NCBI RefSeq assembly: GCF_000247695.1
Contig: NW_004624747.1
Span: forward strand, 15,348,311-15,412,310
DNA: 64,000 bases
Source of the DNA: Heterocephalus glaber
Lineage: Eukaryota > Chordata > Mammalia > Rodentia > Bathyergidae
Reading direction: 5' to 3'
This document shows positions 22,780-32,260 of the stretch, piece by piece. Position 1 is the stretch's first letter, and each line of letters opens with the position of its first letter. The notes under the pieces were generated by a model. That model was not told where the DNA came from, searched no databases, and saw only the letters and a list, made by a program, of their open reading frames with translations. The position numbers and the translations under genes are program-made.

Positions 22780-23335
22780 AGAACTAGGAACTCTGAGCTG
22801 CCAAACAAAAATTTGTACAGTTGAGTGGGCCAGAATGGTCCAGGTTCTTGTGTACAACAAGGAAAGAATTGCCAAGTGTACACCTCACAGTATGTAGTTA
22901 TGTTTACTGAAGATTTGTGGGCAGCAGCAGGAACAGGCAGAAGGGCAACTTGTAACTCAGGCTCCCAGTCTTTATAGGGCCAGACATCCACTGGTCCTAT
23001 GTGCCTCTCACTGTCTATGTTTTTGTTTTTTGTGGGGGGTTTTTTGGTACTGGGATCAAACTCAGGACCTTGCAATTGCGAACCAGGTGGTGGCCCCACT
23101 GAACTAAATCCCGAGACCTCTGTTTTTTGATGTCAGCAATCTGTGCAACACCCTGTTTTAACCTGAGCAGTCATGAGGGTGGTCTTGTGTTTAGGGTTGA
23201 ATGGAGAGGAGGTAGGTGTCCTGTTTTGGGATTATGGAAGCATGGATCACTGTTAGGGGTGGTGTAATGTTCACAGTTGAATGAAGGGAAGGGCGTGACT
23301 CACCTCCTTTGTTTCTAACTCTACTAAAATCACTG
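22780..23335 (-). mobile_element. LTR-like block split by an ID SINE
   Basis: On the minus strand a TATA-like CCTATAAAGACTGGGAGC (22965-22982) lies upstream of TTCAGTAAACATAACTAC, the spacing of an LTR promoter and poly(A) region. An antisense ID is at 23043-23118. No viral genes seen. Confidence 0.45.
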
Positions 23336-23395
23336 TCCAGTTTGGAACAGGCACTCTTCTCACCAGTGCCTGTGTATTCCTATTTTATTTATTTA

Positions 23396-23476
23396 TTTTT
23401 TGGTACCAGGGATCAAACTCCAGTCCTTGCACTTGCACAGGAGGCGACAAAACCACTGAGCTAAATCCCCAGCCCT
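23396..23476 (-). mobile_element. ID SINE with target-site duplication
   Basis: TTTTTTGGTACCAGGGATCA to AAATCCCCAGCCC. Flanked by TGTATTCCTATTTTA at about 23370-23384 and 23477-23491. Confidence 0.88.
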
Positions 23477-23491
23477 CTGTATTCCTATTTT

Positions 23492-24164
23492 ACATAGAGT
23501 TAATAGGTTGCCTTGTCTTGAGTTCGGCAAATGGGCAGGAACGAGAAGCATAATCATGTAATTACCAATGTTTGAATCTGTCTTGCCTGCCGGGAACCTT
23601 TAGTAACTCCAGAAACTGAAGCTCGGAGAGGGATGAGTAACCTTCCTGGGCACACCCAGACACATGAGGCAGCCTGAGAGACAGTGGATCCAAATCAGCA
23701 TCATATGGACTGGGGACTTCACAAAGAACCAGTCTGGGGCCATCTGTATGTGCAAAGGGGAAGGAGGATGCGTCCTCCGAATCTCTCTGCTTCCCACAGA
23801 TAGTGCAGCTCTGATACCGATGTTCATACCAAAAGGTCATTCGTTGAGTCCTCACGAGAAAGTACTGCCTGGATCTAGCGGTACTTGGACAACTTGGTGA
23901 GTCCTAGCTTTGTCCAGGACCTGTGACCTTGAGCAGGCTGCTTAACAACTCCGGGCTTCATCCCTTCCTCAGAAAGGTGACGACTATCGGTTCAGCCAAG
24001 AATCTCAGACATTCTTTTTTGTTCCACGAAGGTTGGCCCAACGGCTATCTCTTAGAGGACCTTGGTTATGGGACCCAGATTCCGTTCAGGGCCGAGAGCG
24101 CCACCTGGTGATTCAAGTTTGTAAGTGAGAGTTTTCACTTCCTAGGCCCAACCACTGTTTATAA
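23492..24164. other. Unique-looking intergenic sequence
   Basis: Higher GC than its flanks and no SINE. Open frames of 75-97 codons on both strands (23562-23855 -, 23664-23900 +) show no family signature. Confidence 0.4.
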
Positions 24165-24167
24165 TTC

Positions 24168-24405
24168 GGGTTTTTTTGGTACCTGGGATGGAATTTGGGA
24201 CCTCGCAAGGCAGGTGGCGGAACCACTGAGCTAAATCCCCGGCCCTATTTGTTTTTGTTTTTAAGACAGGGTCTCACTAAATAGTTCAGGCTGGCCTTGA
24301 ACTCACTTTGTACCCCAAGCTGGCTTAGAACTCTCAGCAATCCTCCTGCCTCAGCCTCCCAAGTGCTGGAATTACAGGAGTGCTCCACCATACCTGTCTA
24401 TAATT
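24168..24405 (-). mobile_element. ID followed by B1, both antisense
   Basis: ID 24172-24245 (GGTACCTGGGATGGAATTTG). B1 24258-24398 with internal duplication (two copies of AGGCTGG/AAGCTGGC..GAACTC). Confidence 0.87.
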
Positions 24406-24552
24406 CCAGTTTAGACCTGCAAAAATGTGTTTTTAACTTCTTAGAATATCTTTTATGGTGCTGTGAATATGTGCATTTTCCCAGGAGGTTACATAACTTT
24501 AGGTTCTTAATTTTCCCACTCTCAACACAAATTTAAGAATCACTATTGTGTG

Positions 24553-24660
24553 CCTGTGGTCCCAACCTGGGAGGCTGAAGCAGGAGAACCACTGGGTCTC
24601 ATGAGTTTGAGTTCAGCCTGTGAAATACAGGAAGACCCTTTCTCAAAACAATAACAAAAC
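24553..24660 (+). mobile_element. B1-type SINE, 5'-truncated
   Basis: GGGAGGCTGAAGCAGGAGAA, then a degenerate tail GACCCTTTCTCAAAAC. Confidence 0.7.
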
Positions 24661-24724
24661 CCCCCATAACCCTATTACTTTAAAGAAATGTTAGGCACAG
24701 GAGGCATTCCTTTTATAAACACAG

Positions 24725-24840
24725 ACTTGAGGCTATGATATTCTTTGGAAAGTTATTTAACCTCTTTGGGCCTCAGTTTCCTCATGTGTATAGTGCAGAT
24801 GAGAATAATTCTTACTTCAGAGCTTTGCTTAAAAGCTAGA
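24725..24840 (+). mobile_element. MIR SINE
   Basis: AGTTATTTAACCTCTTTGGG and CCTCAGTTTCCTCATGTGTA are the conserved MIR core. Confidence 0.8.
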
Positions 24841-24889
24841 AGGGCTCATGCCATTTTGCCTGGCCAGAGCAGACACTACCAGATAGTGA

Positions 24890-24992
24890 GGGCTGGACAT
24901 GTAGCTCAGTGTAGAGCATACGCCCAACATGCAAGGGGCCCAGGATTTGATCTCCAACACTGCAAAAATATAAAAAATAAAAAAGGACCATA
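24890..24992 (+). mobile_element. ID-like SINE
   Basis: GGGCTGGACATGTAGCTCAG, ACATGCAAGGGGCCCAGG and A-rich tail. Confidence 0.8.
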
Positions 24993-24999
24993 TTGTCCT

Positions 25000-25310
25000 T
25001 TTCTGTTGTTGTAATAGAATGAATATCTGAGAACTGGGCAATTTGCAAAGAAAAATTTAGGCCAGGGATTTAGCTCAGTGGTTTCGCCCCTTGCTGCGCA
25101 AGCGCAAGGACCCGAGTTCGATTCCTGGTACCAAAAAAAAAAAGTTTATTTGGCTGACAGTTTTGGAGCCTAGGATGCCAAAGAACGTGGTGGCAGCTTC
25201 TGGCAAGGGTTTTCACAAGTTCGATCCCTGGTCCCCCCCCCCCCCCCAAAAAATGGTAGGAAGGAGGAAGGGCAAGAGAGTACAGGAGAGAAACAAGCAC
25301 AAGGGTTGGA
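25000..25310 (-). mobile_element. MaLR-type LTR fragment with ID insertions
   Basis: TTTTCTGTTGTTGTAATAG and GAGAACTGGGCAATTTGCAA, then after an ID (25062-25143) TTTATTTGGCTGACAGTTTT. A 3' ID scrap (25216-25253) has a C-run of 18 instead of TACC before its A-tail. Confidence 0.65.
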
Positions 25311-25324
25311 TTCCCTTTACAACA

Positions 25325-25490
25325 GTGGTCTCACCTGTAATCCCAGAATTCTGGGAGGCTTGAGGCAGGACTGAAAGTTCAAGCCCAGCCTTAGTGACTT
25401 ATCAAGACCCTGACTCAAAAGAACAAATCGAAAAAGGCTGGGGTATAGCCCAGGGTGAAGGCCTTGGGTTCAATCCCAGTACCTCAAAAG
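25325..25490 (+). mobile_element. B1-dID SINE
   Basis: CACCTGTAATCCCAGAATTC, then GGCTGGGGTATAGCCCAGGG and TTCAATCCCAGTACCTC. Confidence 0.85.
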
Positions 25491-26098
25491 GGCAGCTGGC
25501 TCTCATGACGACAAACTCCTGCTAGGATGATGTTAATCCACTCAGGAGGGGGCAGGCTTCGTGCCCTACCCACCTCCCCCTGAGTCCCAGCACCCAGCAC
25601 TGCCACATTCCGCATGAACGCTCCCACTCGTGAACTTCCGGGAACAAAGTGCACGAGTTGTGAGGAAACTTTCAAAATCTTCCAGGACATCAGCAATCAG
25701 CTGGAAAAGCAGGATGTCACTTAGGATCATGCCTCCCAACACTAGCTCTATCTACCAGGTTAGTGAGACTAAGTTCTCCTGGACCAGGAATGCAAGACTC
25801 TTAGGACTGAATTAAGTTTAATACGCTTGTTTCTGAGAAATAGTGTGGAACTTTCACAGAGTGGAATGGAGACAGGATGGAAGCAAATAATGATCAGGTG
25901 CTGAGGCCCCCAGCAGTTGGGAAAGCCTAACTACATATACCCAAAGGAGTTTGAAGTCTGAAAAAGGAAAAATACCTGCATAAAATATTTCATGAACAAA
26001 TTCCAGCCAGATACCTTGGCATAAAGTGTGCTTTGACCAATCTAACTAGAGAGGCAGGCTTTTAAATGTCACTTTGTTTATAGTAAGTCACCAAGGAA
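25491..26098. other. Unique-looking intergenic sequence
   Basis: No gene or repeat recognised. Confidence 0.4.
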
Positions 26099-26266
26099 AG
26101 CAAGAACAATTTCTTTTTTTTCCATTAAGTTTATTGGTACACTTTAGGTATAAAATACAGTTACATTCATCATTGGGATCTTGTACCATTACATGAGTAT
26201 CTTGGTTCTTATTATTTTCCCCATTCCCCTGCCCTCCCTTCACCCGCTAGCAAGAACAATTTCTTT
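26099..26266 (-). mobile_element. Very short L1 3' end insertion with target-site duplication
   Basis: Antisense, starts with a T-run (the A-tail) then TTTATTGGTACACTTTAGG, as in the L1 3' UTR at 35995. Flanked by AGCAAGAACAATTTCTTT at 26099-26116 and 26249-26266. The L1 part is only about 130 bp, an extreme 5' truncation. Confidence 0.88.
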
Positions 26267-26339
26267 GCAGAAGACAAATACAATGTTGGGCAGGGCATGG
26301 AAAAAAACTGGAAGGAGCTGCCTCTGCTCCTCTGAATCA

Positions 26340-27260
26340 TTTACTGGCTTGAATTTTCATTGAGTGTCCATCAGTTAATGAATGAGCAAACAAAATGAGG
26401 TATGTTACACAGTGGAATATAACGCAGCTATTAAAAAGAAATGAAAGCCAGGCGTGGCAGTATATACCTGTAATCTCGGCACTCTTTGAGGCTCAGGCTC
26501 GAGGATCACAAATATGAGCTCAGCAACATAGTGATTTAGTGAGACCCTGACTCAAAATTTTAAAAAAGACTTGCTTTTTTTCAAGAGGCTGAGGCAGGAG
26601 GATCACCGTTGGAGTTTGAGGCCAGCCTGAACTACAAAGGGAGACCCTGCCTCAAAAAACTAAAACAAAAAACAAAAAAATGACTTTCTTTTTGAGTCAA
26701 GGTCTCACTATGTACTTCAGAACTCCCTAAGTAGCCCGTGCTAACCTCAAACCTGCCACCTGCCTCAGGCTCCCTAGTGCTGGGATTACAGGCCTGTGCC
26801 ACCACATCTGGCTACTGTCTCAAAAAAATAAAAAATAAAAAAGGGCTTACATACCTCAGTACCTCAGTGCAAAAGCCCTGGGTTTAATCTCCAGTACTGC
26901 AACCAATCAATGAGTAATAAATAGAAATGGAGTACTGACACAGGCTACTACATGGATGAACCTTGAAAACGTTATATTTATGTGCAAGAAGCCAGACACG
27001 CATATGTTGCTTGATACCATTTATATGAAATGTCCAGAAGAGACAAATAGATTAGAGTAGATTAGCGATTGCCAGGGGCTGGAGTGGGAAGTTGGGGAGC
27101 TGGGTGACAGCTAAAGGGTAAGGGATTTCTTGTGGCGTGACGGGGGGGGGGGATCTAAAATTGATGGTGGTGACAGTTCTACAACTCTGTAACTATATTA
27201 AGAGCCACTGAATTATATACTTTAAGTGAATGGATTTAATGTGGATTATATCTCAATACG
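26340..27260 (+). mobile_element. Old L1 (L1M-type) 3' end holding several SINEs
   Basis: L1 landmarks GTGTCCATCAGTTAATGAAT, GCAGCTATTAAAAAGAAATG, TGGATGAACCTTGAAAACG and GCGATTGCCAGGGGCTGGA. Inserted: B1 (+) 26447-26570, truncated B1 (+) 26582-26685, B1 (-) 26690-26820 and a dID-like tail to 26930. A G-run of 11-12 lies at about 27143. Confidence 0.85.
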
Positions 27261-27261
27261 C

Positions 27262-27600
27262 TGGTACCAACAGAATTCTTTTATTTTGCTTATATAGCTG
27301 GGTATTTCAATAGACACACCCTCTATTGTTACCTAAACTTTGAAAACACAAGTGTTTAGTGGCTGTGTAATATTCCAACTGCACACATGAGATAACCAGT
27401 GAAGACTGTAGCTTCCACAAGTTGGTGAACCTGGTGGTTCCTGCGAAAGAGGACTGTGGCCAGGGGAGGGGTTTCAAGATAAAATTCCACTGTAAAATTG
27501 CTTAGATTTTTGGTTTGATTCAATGTTTTAATTCCCAAACACTAGTGAAGTGTCTGCAGTCTGTCTCATATATCGATCATTTTATTTCCTCATTTTTCTT
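27262..27600. other. Intergenic sequence without recognised feature
   Basis: No supported exon. Confidence 0.4.
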
Positions 27601-27604
27601 TTTC

Positions 27605-28310
27605 TTGTGTTCATCATTTCAAAAAATTTCCATCGCGGTAAAATACACATGACATACGACTTAGCATTCTAGCCATGTTCGAGTATTCAGCATACATAAA
27701 TTCACATTGTTTTTATTTTATTTTTTTTGGTACTGGGGATCAAACTTGGGACCTTGCGCTTGTGAGGCAGGCACTGGAACCATATAAATTCACATTGTTA
27801 TGCAACCATCTCCACCATCTATAAAATGAAAACTCCACACCCATTAAATACTAACTCTTCATTCTCCTGTTTCTCTAGCCTCTGGTCACTACCATTCTAT
27901 TTTGTTTCTAGGAACCTGACCATTCTAAGAACAGAAGTCTCTCAGTCTGGATTCACGGGGATTAGTTTCTGCATGCACCGTGGGTACCAATACCCATGGA
28001 TGCTCAAGTCACTTGTATAAAACAGCACAGTGTTTGCTTAGAACCTACTCACATCCTCCTGTGTACAGGTTACATCATGTCAGGTTACTGATGCTACCTA
28101 ACATAATGTAAGTGCTATGGAAACAGTTGTCATACTATATTATTTAGGAATAATGACCAGAAAAAGGTCTGTGTGTGTTCAGCACAGATGCAATGTTTTT
28201 TTTTTTCTGAATAGTTTTTATCCCTGGTTGGTTGAATCAGCAAATATGGAACCTGTGTATACAAAGGGCTGACTGTGCCTCATATAAGTGGAATCTTACA
28301 GTGTTTGTTT
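27605..28310 (-). mobile_element. Old L1 antisense fragment, split by an ID and a MER2-like transposon
   Basis: GGTAAAATACACATGACATA and TATGCAACCATCTCCACCAT are antisense L1M 3' sequence. A truncated ID (-) at about 27725-27783 is flanked by ATAAATTCACATTGTT (27696-27711, 27784-27799). L1 resumes at about 28280 (ATATAAGTGGAATCTTACAG). Confidence 0.75.
27968..28277 (-). mobile_element. MER2-like Tigger (TcMar) DNA transposon, nonautonomous
   Basis: Contains ATGCTCAAGTCACTTGTATA, ACCTACTCACATCCTCCTGT, GAATAATGACCAG and GGTTGGTTGAATCAGC, ends GGGCTGACTGTG. This is the order of MER2. Length about 310 fits. Confidence 0.75.
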
Positions 28311-28333
28311 CTTTCTTTTTCTTTTCTTTACAG

Positions 28334-28397
28334 GACTATTTCAGCCTTGGGGACCCTCAGGTGCAGCCTGGTGACAAGAGTATCCAAGGGAACAGAG
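28334..28397 (+). other. Exon-like segment, unproven
   Basis: A strong pyrimidine tract and CAG at 28331-28333 precede it and GTAGGA follows. Upstream Ts come from an antisense L1 and the segment has no known protein match. Could be a decoy or a noncoding exon. Confidence 0.2.
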
Positions 28398-28696
28398 GTA
28401 GGACTTTGGTCACTCACTGCTCTGGGACTGAGGCACCCAGAGGGATGTTCCTGGGGCCCTCTTTCGGAGGCCCCCAAGAGAATATTCTTAGGTTGAAGGT
28501 GAAGCAGGCTGTTGCTAAGGAACCTTTCAGCATCACCCCTAGGGAGGGACACAGATGAGCGGAGAAGAGGGGCAGAAATAATAGATACAAACATAGGTTA
28601 CCTGAATTTCCAAAGACCCAGATGTAGACGTGTTGGCTCCAGAGTCAGGTGGGAGCTCCCATCTGTTCCTTCCTCCTAGACTGGTCAAAGTGAGGT

Positions 28697-28790
28697 GCTG
28701 GGGCTGGGGGTTCAGCTCAGTGGTGGAGCCATTGCCTAGCATCATGAGGGTCTGCACCATAAAAAACAAAAAGAAACAAAATGGTGCAGC
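28697..28790 (+). mobile_element. ID SINE, diverged
   Basis: GGGCTGGGGGTTCAGCTCAG, then a shortened body and A-rich tail. Last SINE before the promoter region. Confidence 0.75.
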
Positions 28791-29770
28791 CTCAGACCTG
28801 AGTTCAAACCCTGAATCCATTTATTTGCTTTGCGATGTGGCCTCTTGGAGCCATCTATAAATGGGAAAGATAACGCATACTTAGCGGTGTGAAGGACGCT
28901 GAATAAACTAAAGGATGTAAAGTACTTAGCCCAGAGGGAAGATAAAACAAAAACAGCAGTGCTGACAAGGAGGTGGGGGTGCCCCATTCCATGGTTGTAT
29001 ACAAGACTGGGGTTTAGGAGCCCTGAGCCAGTGGCACCTCAAATGACAGATTCCAGAACTGTACCCTAAATCTGCAAAGTCCTGTGTTGACTCCCCTTAG
29101 ATACATCCACTCCCTTTGATCTTACAAACAGTCCTGGGAGGGGGACTAGGGTAGCAGGAGGCTCTTCCCTTGCCCAGGACCCCATGATGAAGCCCCAGTT
29201 CGCTGGTTGCTTCTAGGCAGATGCTTTCTACAGTGCAGAGCAGCCTGAAGTGCAAGTGGGTGGCAGGGAAGGGCCTTTCCTAACACCACGCCGGGACCAG
29301 ACCAAGGGGCAGGGCTCAGGGCAAAAACTGATCCATGGCCGCTCAGCACTGAAGCCTTTGTATCTGTGATGAGATTGGAACTGAGGTAGAAGAAACAAAG
29401 AGGTAGAAAGGAGACAAGGAAAATAGGAATTTTAGAACTGTACTTTAAAAAATAAAATAAAATTGCGCTTTTAAGAAAACTTCAGCTTCAGGACACAGTC
29501 AAAGGTACCTAAGGCTACAGTGCCTTTTTCACCCGTAGGCCTCTTTGGTTCTTCCAGGACCCTCACTCCTAAATTCCTAAGTCTTAAAGATATAATAAAT
29601 CTGTAAACTGGGCTTGTGGTTTTCTTCCAGTACTATAAATCTGTGCATTCTGAAGATGTTCACTCTCAAAAAGAACAGTACTATTAATTCTCCACCATAT
29701 CTCTCAACTTCAAACACATACAAAATTTGCATTTTATTTAATCTACTCCATAAAGCCAGTTTTGGGTTCA
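28791..29770. other. Unique-looking sequence upstream of VSIG10
   Basis: No SINE or gene recognised. Short frames only. Confidence 0.4.
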
Positions 29771-30075
29771 GCCCGCTAATGAGCAACCTGACCTTAAGGA
29801 CACAGACGCTAGATAAATAAGTTAAAAAAAAAAAAAAGAAATTTAAAAAAGGAAAGAAAAGCATCCCAGGTCATGTGTCGTGAAGATATCCTAAAACCAC
29901 ATAAATCCCCCAACCGCAGACCATAAGCCCCTTGCTCCTCAAACACCACACTTTTTTCTTAGTGTGTATTTTTTTGATTCTGCTTAATAAATCTGCCTTT
30001 ACCTTTCATTACCTGTCCTGAAGTGCTTTTCTGTGACAAGTCGGCACACCTACTTCATGGGAGAGTGTGAGGGGC
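29771..30075 (+). mobile_element. LTR-like block
   Basis: Ends with TGCTTAATAAATCTGCCTTT and ACCTGTCCTGAAGTGC, the look of an LTR polyadenylation end. An A13 run at 29823 splits it. Weak assignment. Confidence 0.35.
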
Positions 30076-31289
30076 AAGCTGAGGTCTCCCTTTCCTCTTT
30101 GAAGGAACCTGCTTCACCTGACAGGAGTTGGAGTCAGACAGAGCAGGTCCTGGCTTTACCATCAACCACCTGTGCTGACCTAGAGTGGAACCTTCCAGAG
30201 CGCTAGAGTTTGCCTTCTAAACAGGGATAGAGAGTGATGCCTTAGGTCTGAGGGTCGCAGGGAGGCTCCAGCCAGATTAGAATTTGACACTGATTCAGCA
30301 GATACGTCCAAGTATCCACTCTATGCAATTCTCCCGCCTCAGTGCCATGAGTGCCATATAAAGTTCAAGATCCTCAGTTGAAAGCTTGCCCGTTGATTTT
30401 ATTGATAGCTTGTTTACTTAGGCGAGGGTTCGGGATGTTTGCCAGGAAACCTCTGGAACTACAACATCAAACCCAGTTAACTGGATGTTAATATATATTC
30501 ATTTATTCAACAAATGCACATCAGGTGGCAAGTAGGTGCCAGGTCCTGGGAAACAGGTCTGTTTGGGATGGAATTTCCCTTCCACCACAAAAGATAAAAA
30601 CAAGAACCAAAGAGGGAAAATCTAGCCAGGAGTCAGCTAAAGTTAAAATCATTGAGCAGAGTTAAAAAAGGAATTGCGAGCTTGCTGGCTCCGTTCATTA
30701 GGAGAAACACACTTTGGTTTTGTTTCACTTGTTTCAAGAGGATTTTCTCATGGAAGAAGTACTTCAATAAGGAGCTTTTGGACAACAGAATGAGTGATTT
30801 TAATATCAATTTTTTCGTTTTCCCAGTATTTTATAATAAACATCCTCAAACATGCATGCACAAAAGCGAAAAGAATGTGCACATCACATCCCCAACCTCC
30901 TCGAGCCTATCATGAGTATTTTACCGCACGAACTGCATTTTTTAACAGGAAGTTTCTCCCTGGGCCGTTTTCAAGCTCTGTTAGACTTTTGCTAAGGACG
31001 CAGCAGCTGCAGTTCCCAGAGGACTGAAGGGTGGGTTGGGGCCATGGTGGGGAAGAGAGGGAGTTGAGCCCGAAGGTAGCTGTCCCGGAATCTGCCAGGG
31101 TAGGGATGGGGTATGAGCAAGGGAGGAAAAACATCCAAAACCAAAACTCTTTCGAAACAAGTCTGGTCCACTGCTGGGCCCCCGCTCTTACTGTGTGGTT
31201 TTAGCCGGCGAATTCGAGAACCCGAGTCTCCTGGCGGCGTCTGGCCGGAAGTCTAGGGATCGTCTTTCTCTTGCTGTCCTGCAAAGTGT
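30076..31289. other. Unique sequence 5' of the VSIG10 CpG island
   Basis: No SINE and no exon of a neighbouring gene seen on either strand. May hold upstream regulatory sequence. Confidence 0.4.
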
Positions 31290-32260
31290 TAGAAAAGGCA
31301 GCGATGGCGCTTGCCCCGCCGCCCAGGAAGGCGAATGACAGCCCAGACCAGCTCGGGTGGAGGGGATAGCCCGGGGCGCCCTGCACGCCGCGGCCGGGGG
31401 GGCCAGTCCCTCCGGTTCGTGTCGCCCGCGGGCCGGGCCGAGCGTGCGTCCTGCGGCAGCTGCAGAGCCCTGTCCTGCCCCGCTGTCCCAGCGCGTCCTG
31501 GCCGCTGTCCCGGGCGGAGGGGACTCAGGGACATTTCTCCCCTGCTCGGCCTAGCCTGAGGGACTGGGCTCGGCGCGCCCTGTGCACAAAGCCCTCCTCC
31601 CGGGCCAAGGTAGAGGAAGTTGGGCTCGCGCCGGCACGGGAGGCGGGAGGGAGCCCGCGCCTGTTGTTTTCCGTCAGCGAAGCGGGCAGGCGGGCGGAGG
31701 GGGCCGAGGGGGCGGAGTGCGCCTCCCTCCCCGGCCAGCGCTCCGCCACCGCGCGAAGCTCCCGGCCCCGGACATCGGCGCACCCCAAGCATCCTTCCTT
31801 CCCGGGGGCTGCAAAAAGCGAGGCGCTCTGCCCAGCCGAGGACCCGGGAGGAGCACCCGGCACTCCAGGGGCCGGATCCCTGGGGCGCACCCCCAGCCCG
31901 GCTGGAGCCTGCGCTTCCTGAGCCCGGATCTGAGGCGAGATGGCCGCAGGCTGCGGGGCGCCCGAGCCCCGTGTCCTCCTCTGCCTCGGGGCGCTCCTGG
32001 CCCTTTGGGTCGCCGCAGGTAAGGGCCCTCGATCAGAAGGGGAAAAGTTGAGTTTTCCCAGGCAACAATGGGGAGGTGACAACCAGAGCCCGAATTCCCT
32101 TCGACTCCGCCCGGAGCCTCCCAGGGGAGAATCTCAGGTTCCTGCTCGCAGTTCGGCGCTTTGCAGGAAGGAATTTTCCCGGGCGCTCTAGGGAGGGCGA
32201 GATGCCCCAGCTTCCCAGGGTGGGCGCCCGGGGGACCGCAGGGAGGAGTGCTGGGGAAAA
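31290..32260 (+). promoter_or_regulatory. VSIG10: CpG island promoter of VSIG10
   Basis: About 1 kb with very high GC content and dense CpG, in contrast to AT-rich flanks. Contains Sp1-type GGGCGG boxes (for example 31511, 31692, 31709) and no TATA box at a useful place. It spans the first coding exon. The transcription start probably lies within 31500-31930 but cannot be fixed from sequence. Long open frames on both strands here are a GC effect. Confidence 0.85.
31940..32018 (+). CDS. VSIG10: VSIG10 exon 1 coding part: signal peptide
   Basis: Start ATG at 31940 has a good context (G at -3 and +4) and is preceded in frame by a stop TGA at 31931-31933, so no longer N-terminus is possible in this exon. 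It encodes [20 protein letters not shown] and six more residues, a short polar start and a Leu/Ala-rich core. The exon ends one base into a codon before GTAAGG (32019). The cleavage site is probably near Ala25-Gly27, close to the junction. Confidence 0.95.

Noticed and set aside
25062..25143. tRNA-like A and B boxes in ID elements, here and at many other places
   Set aside because: They are SINE copies with A-tails and target duplications and do not fold to a full cloverleaf with CCA-ready ends, so they are not tRNA genes.
31311..32051. Several plus-strand frames of 65-146 codons upstream of and over exon 1
   Set aside because: Same GC effect. The VSIG10 start at 31940 has an in-frame stop just before it and encodes the expected signal peptide.
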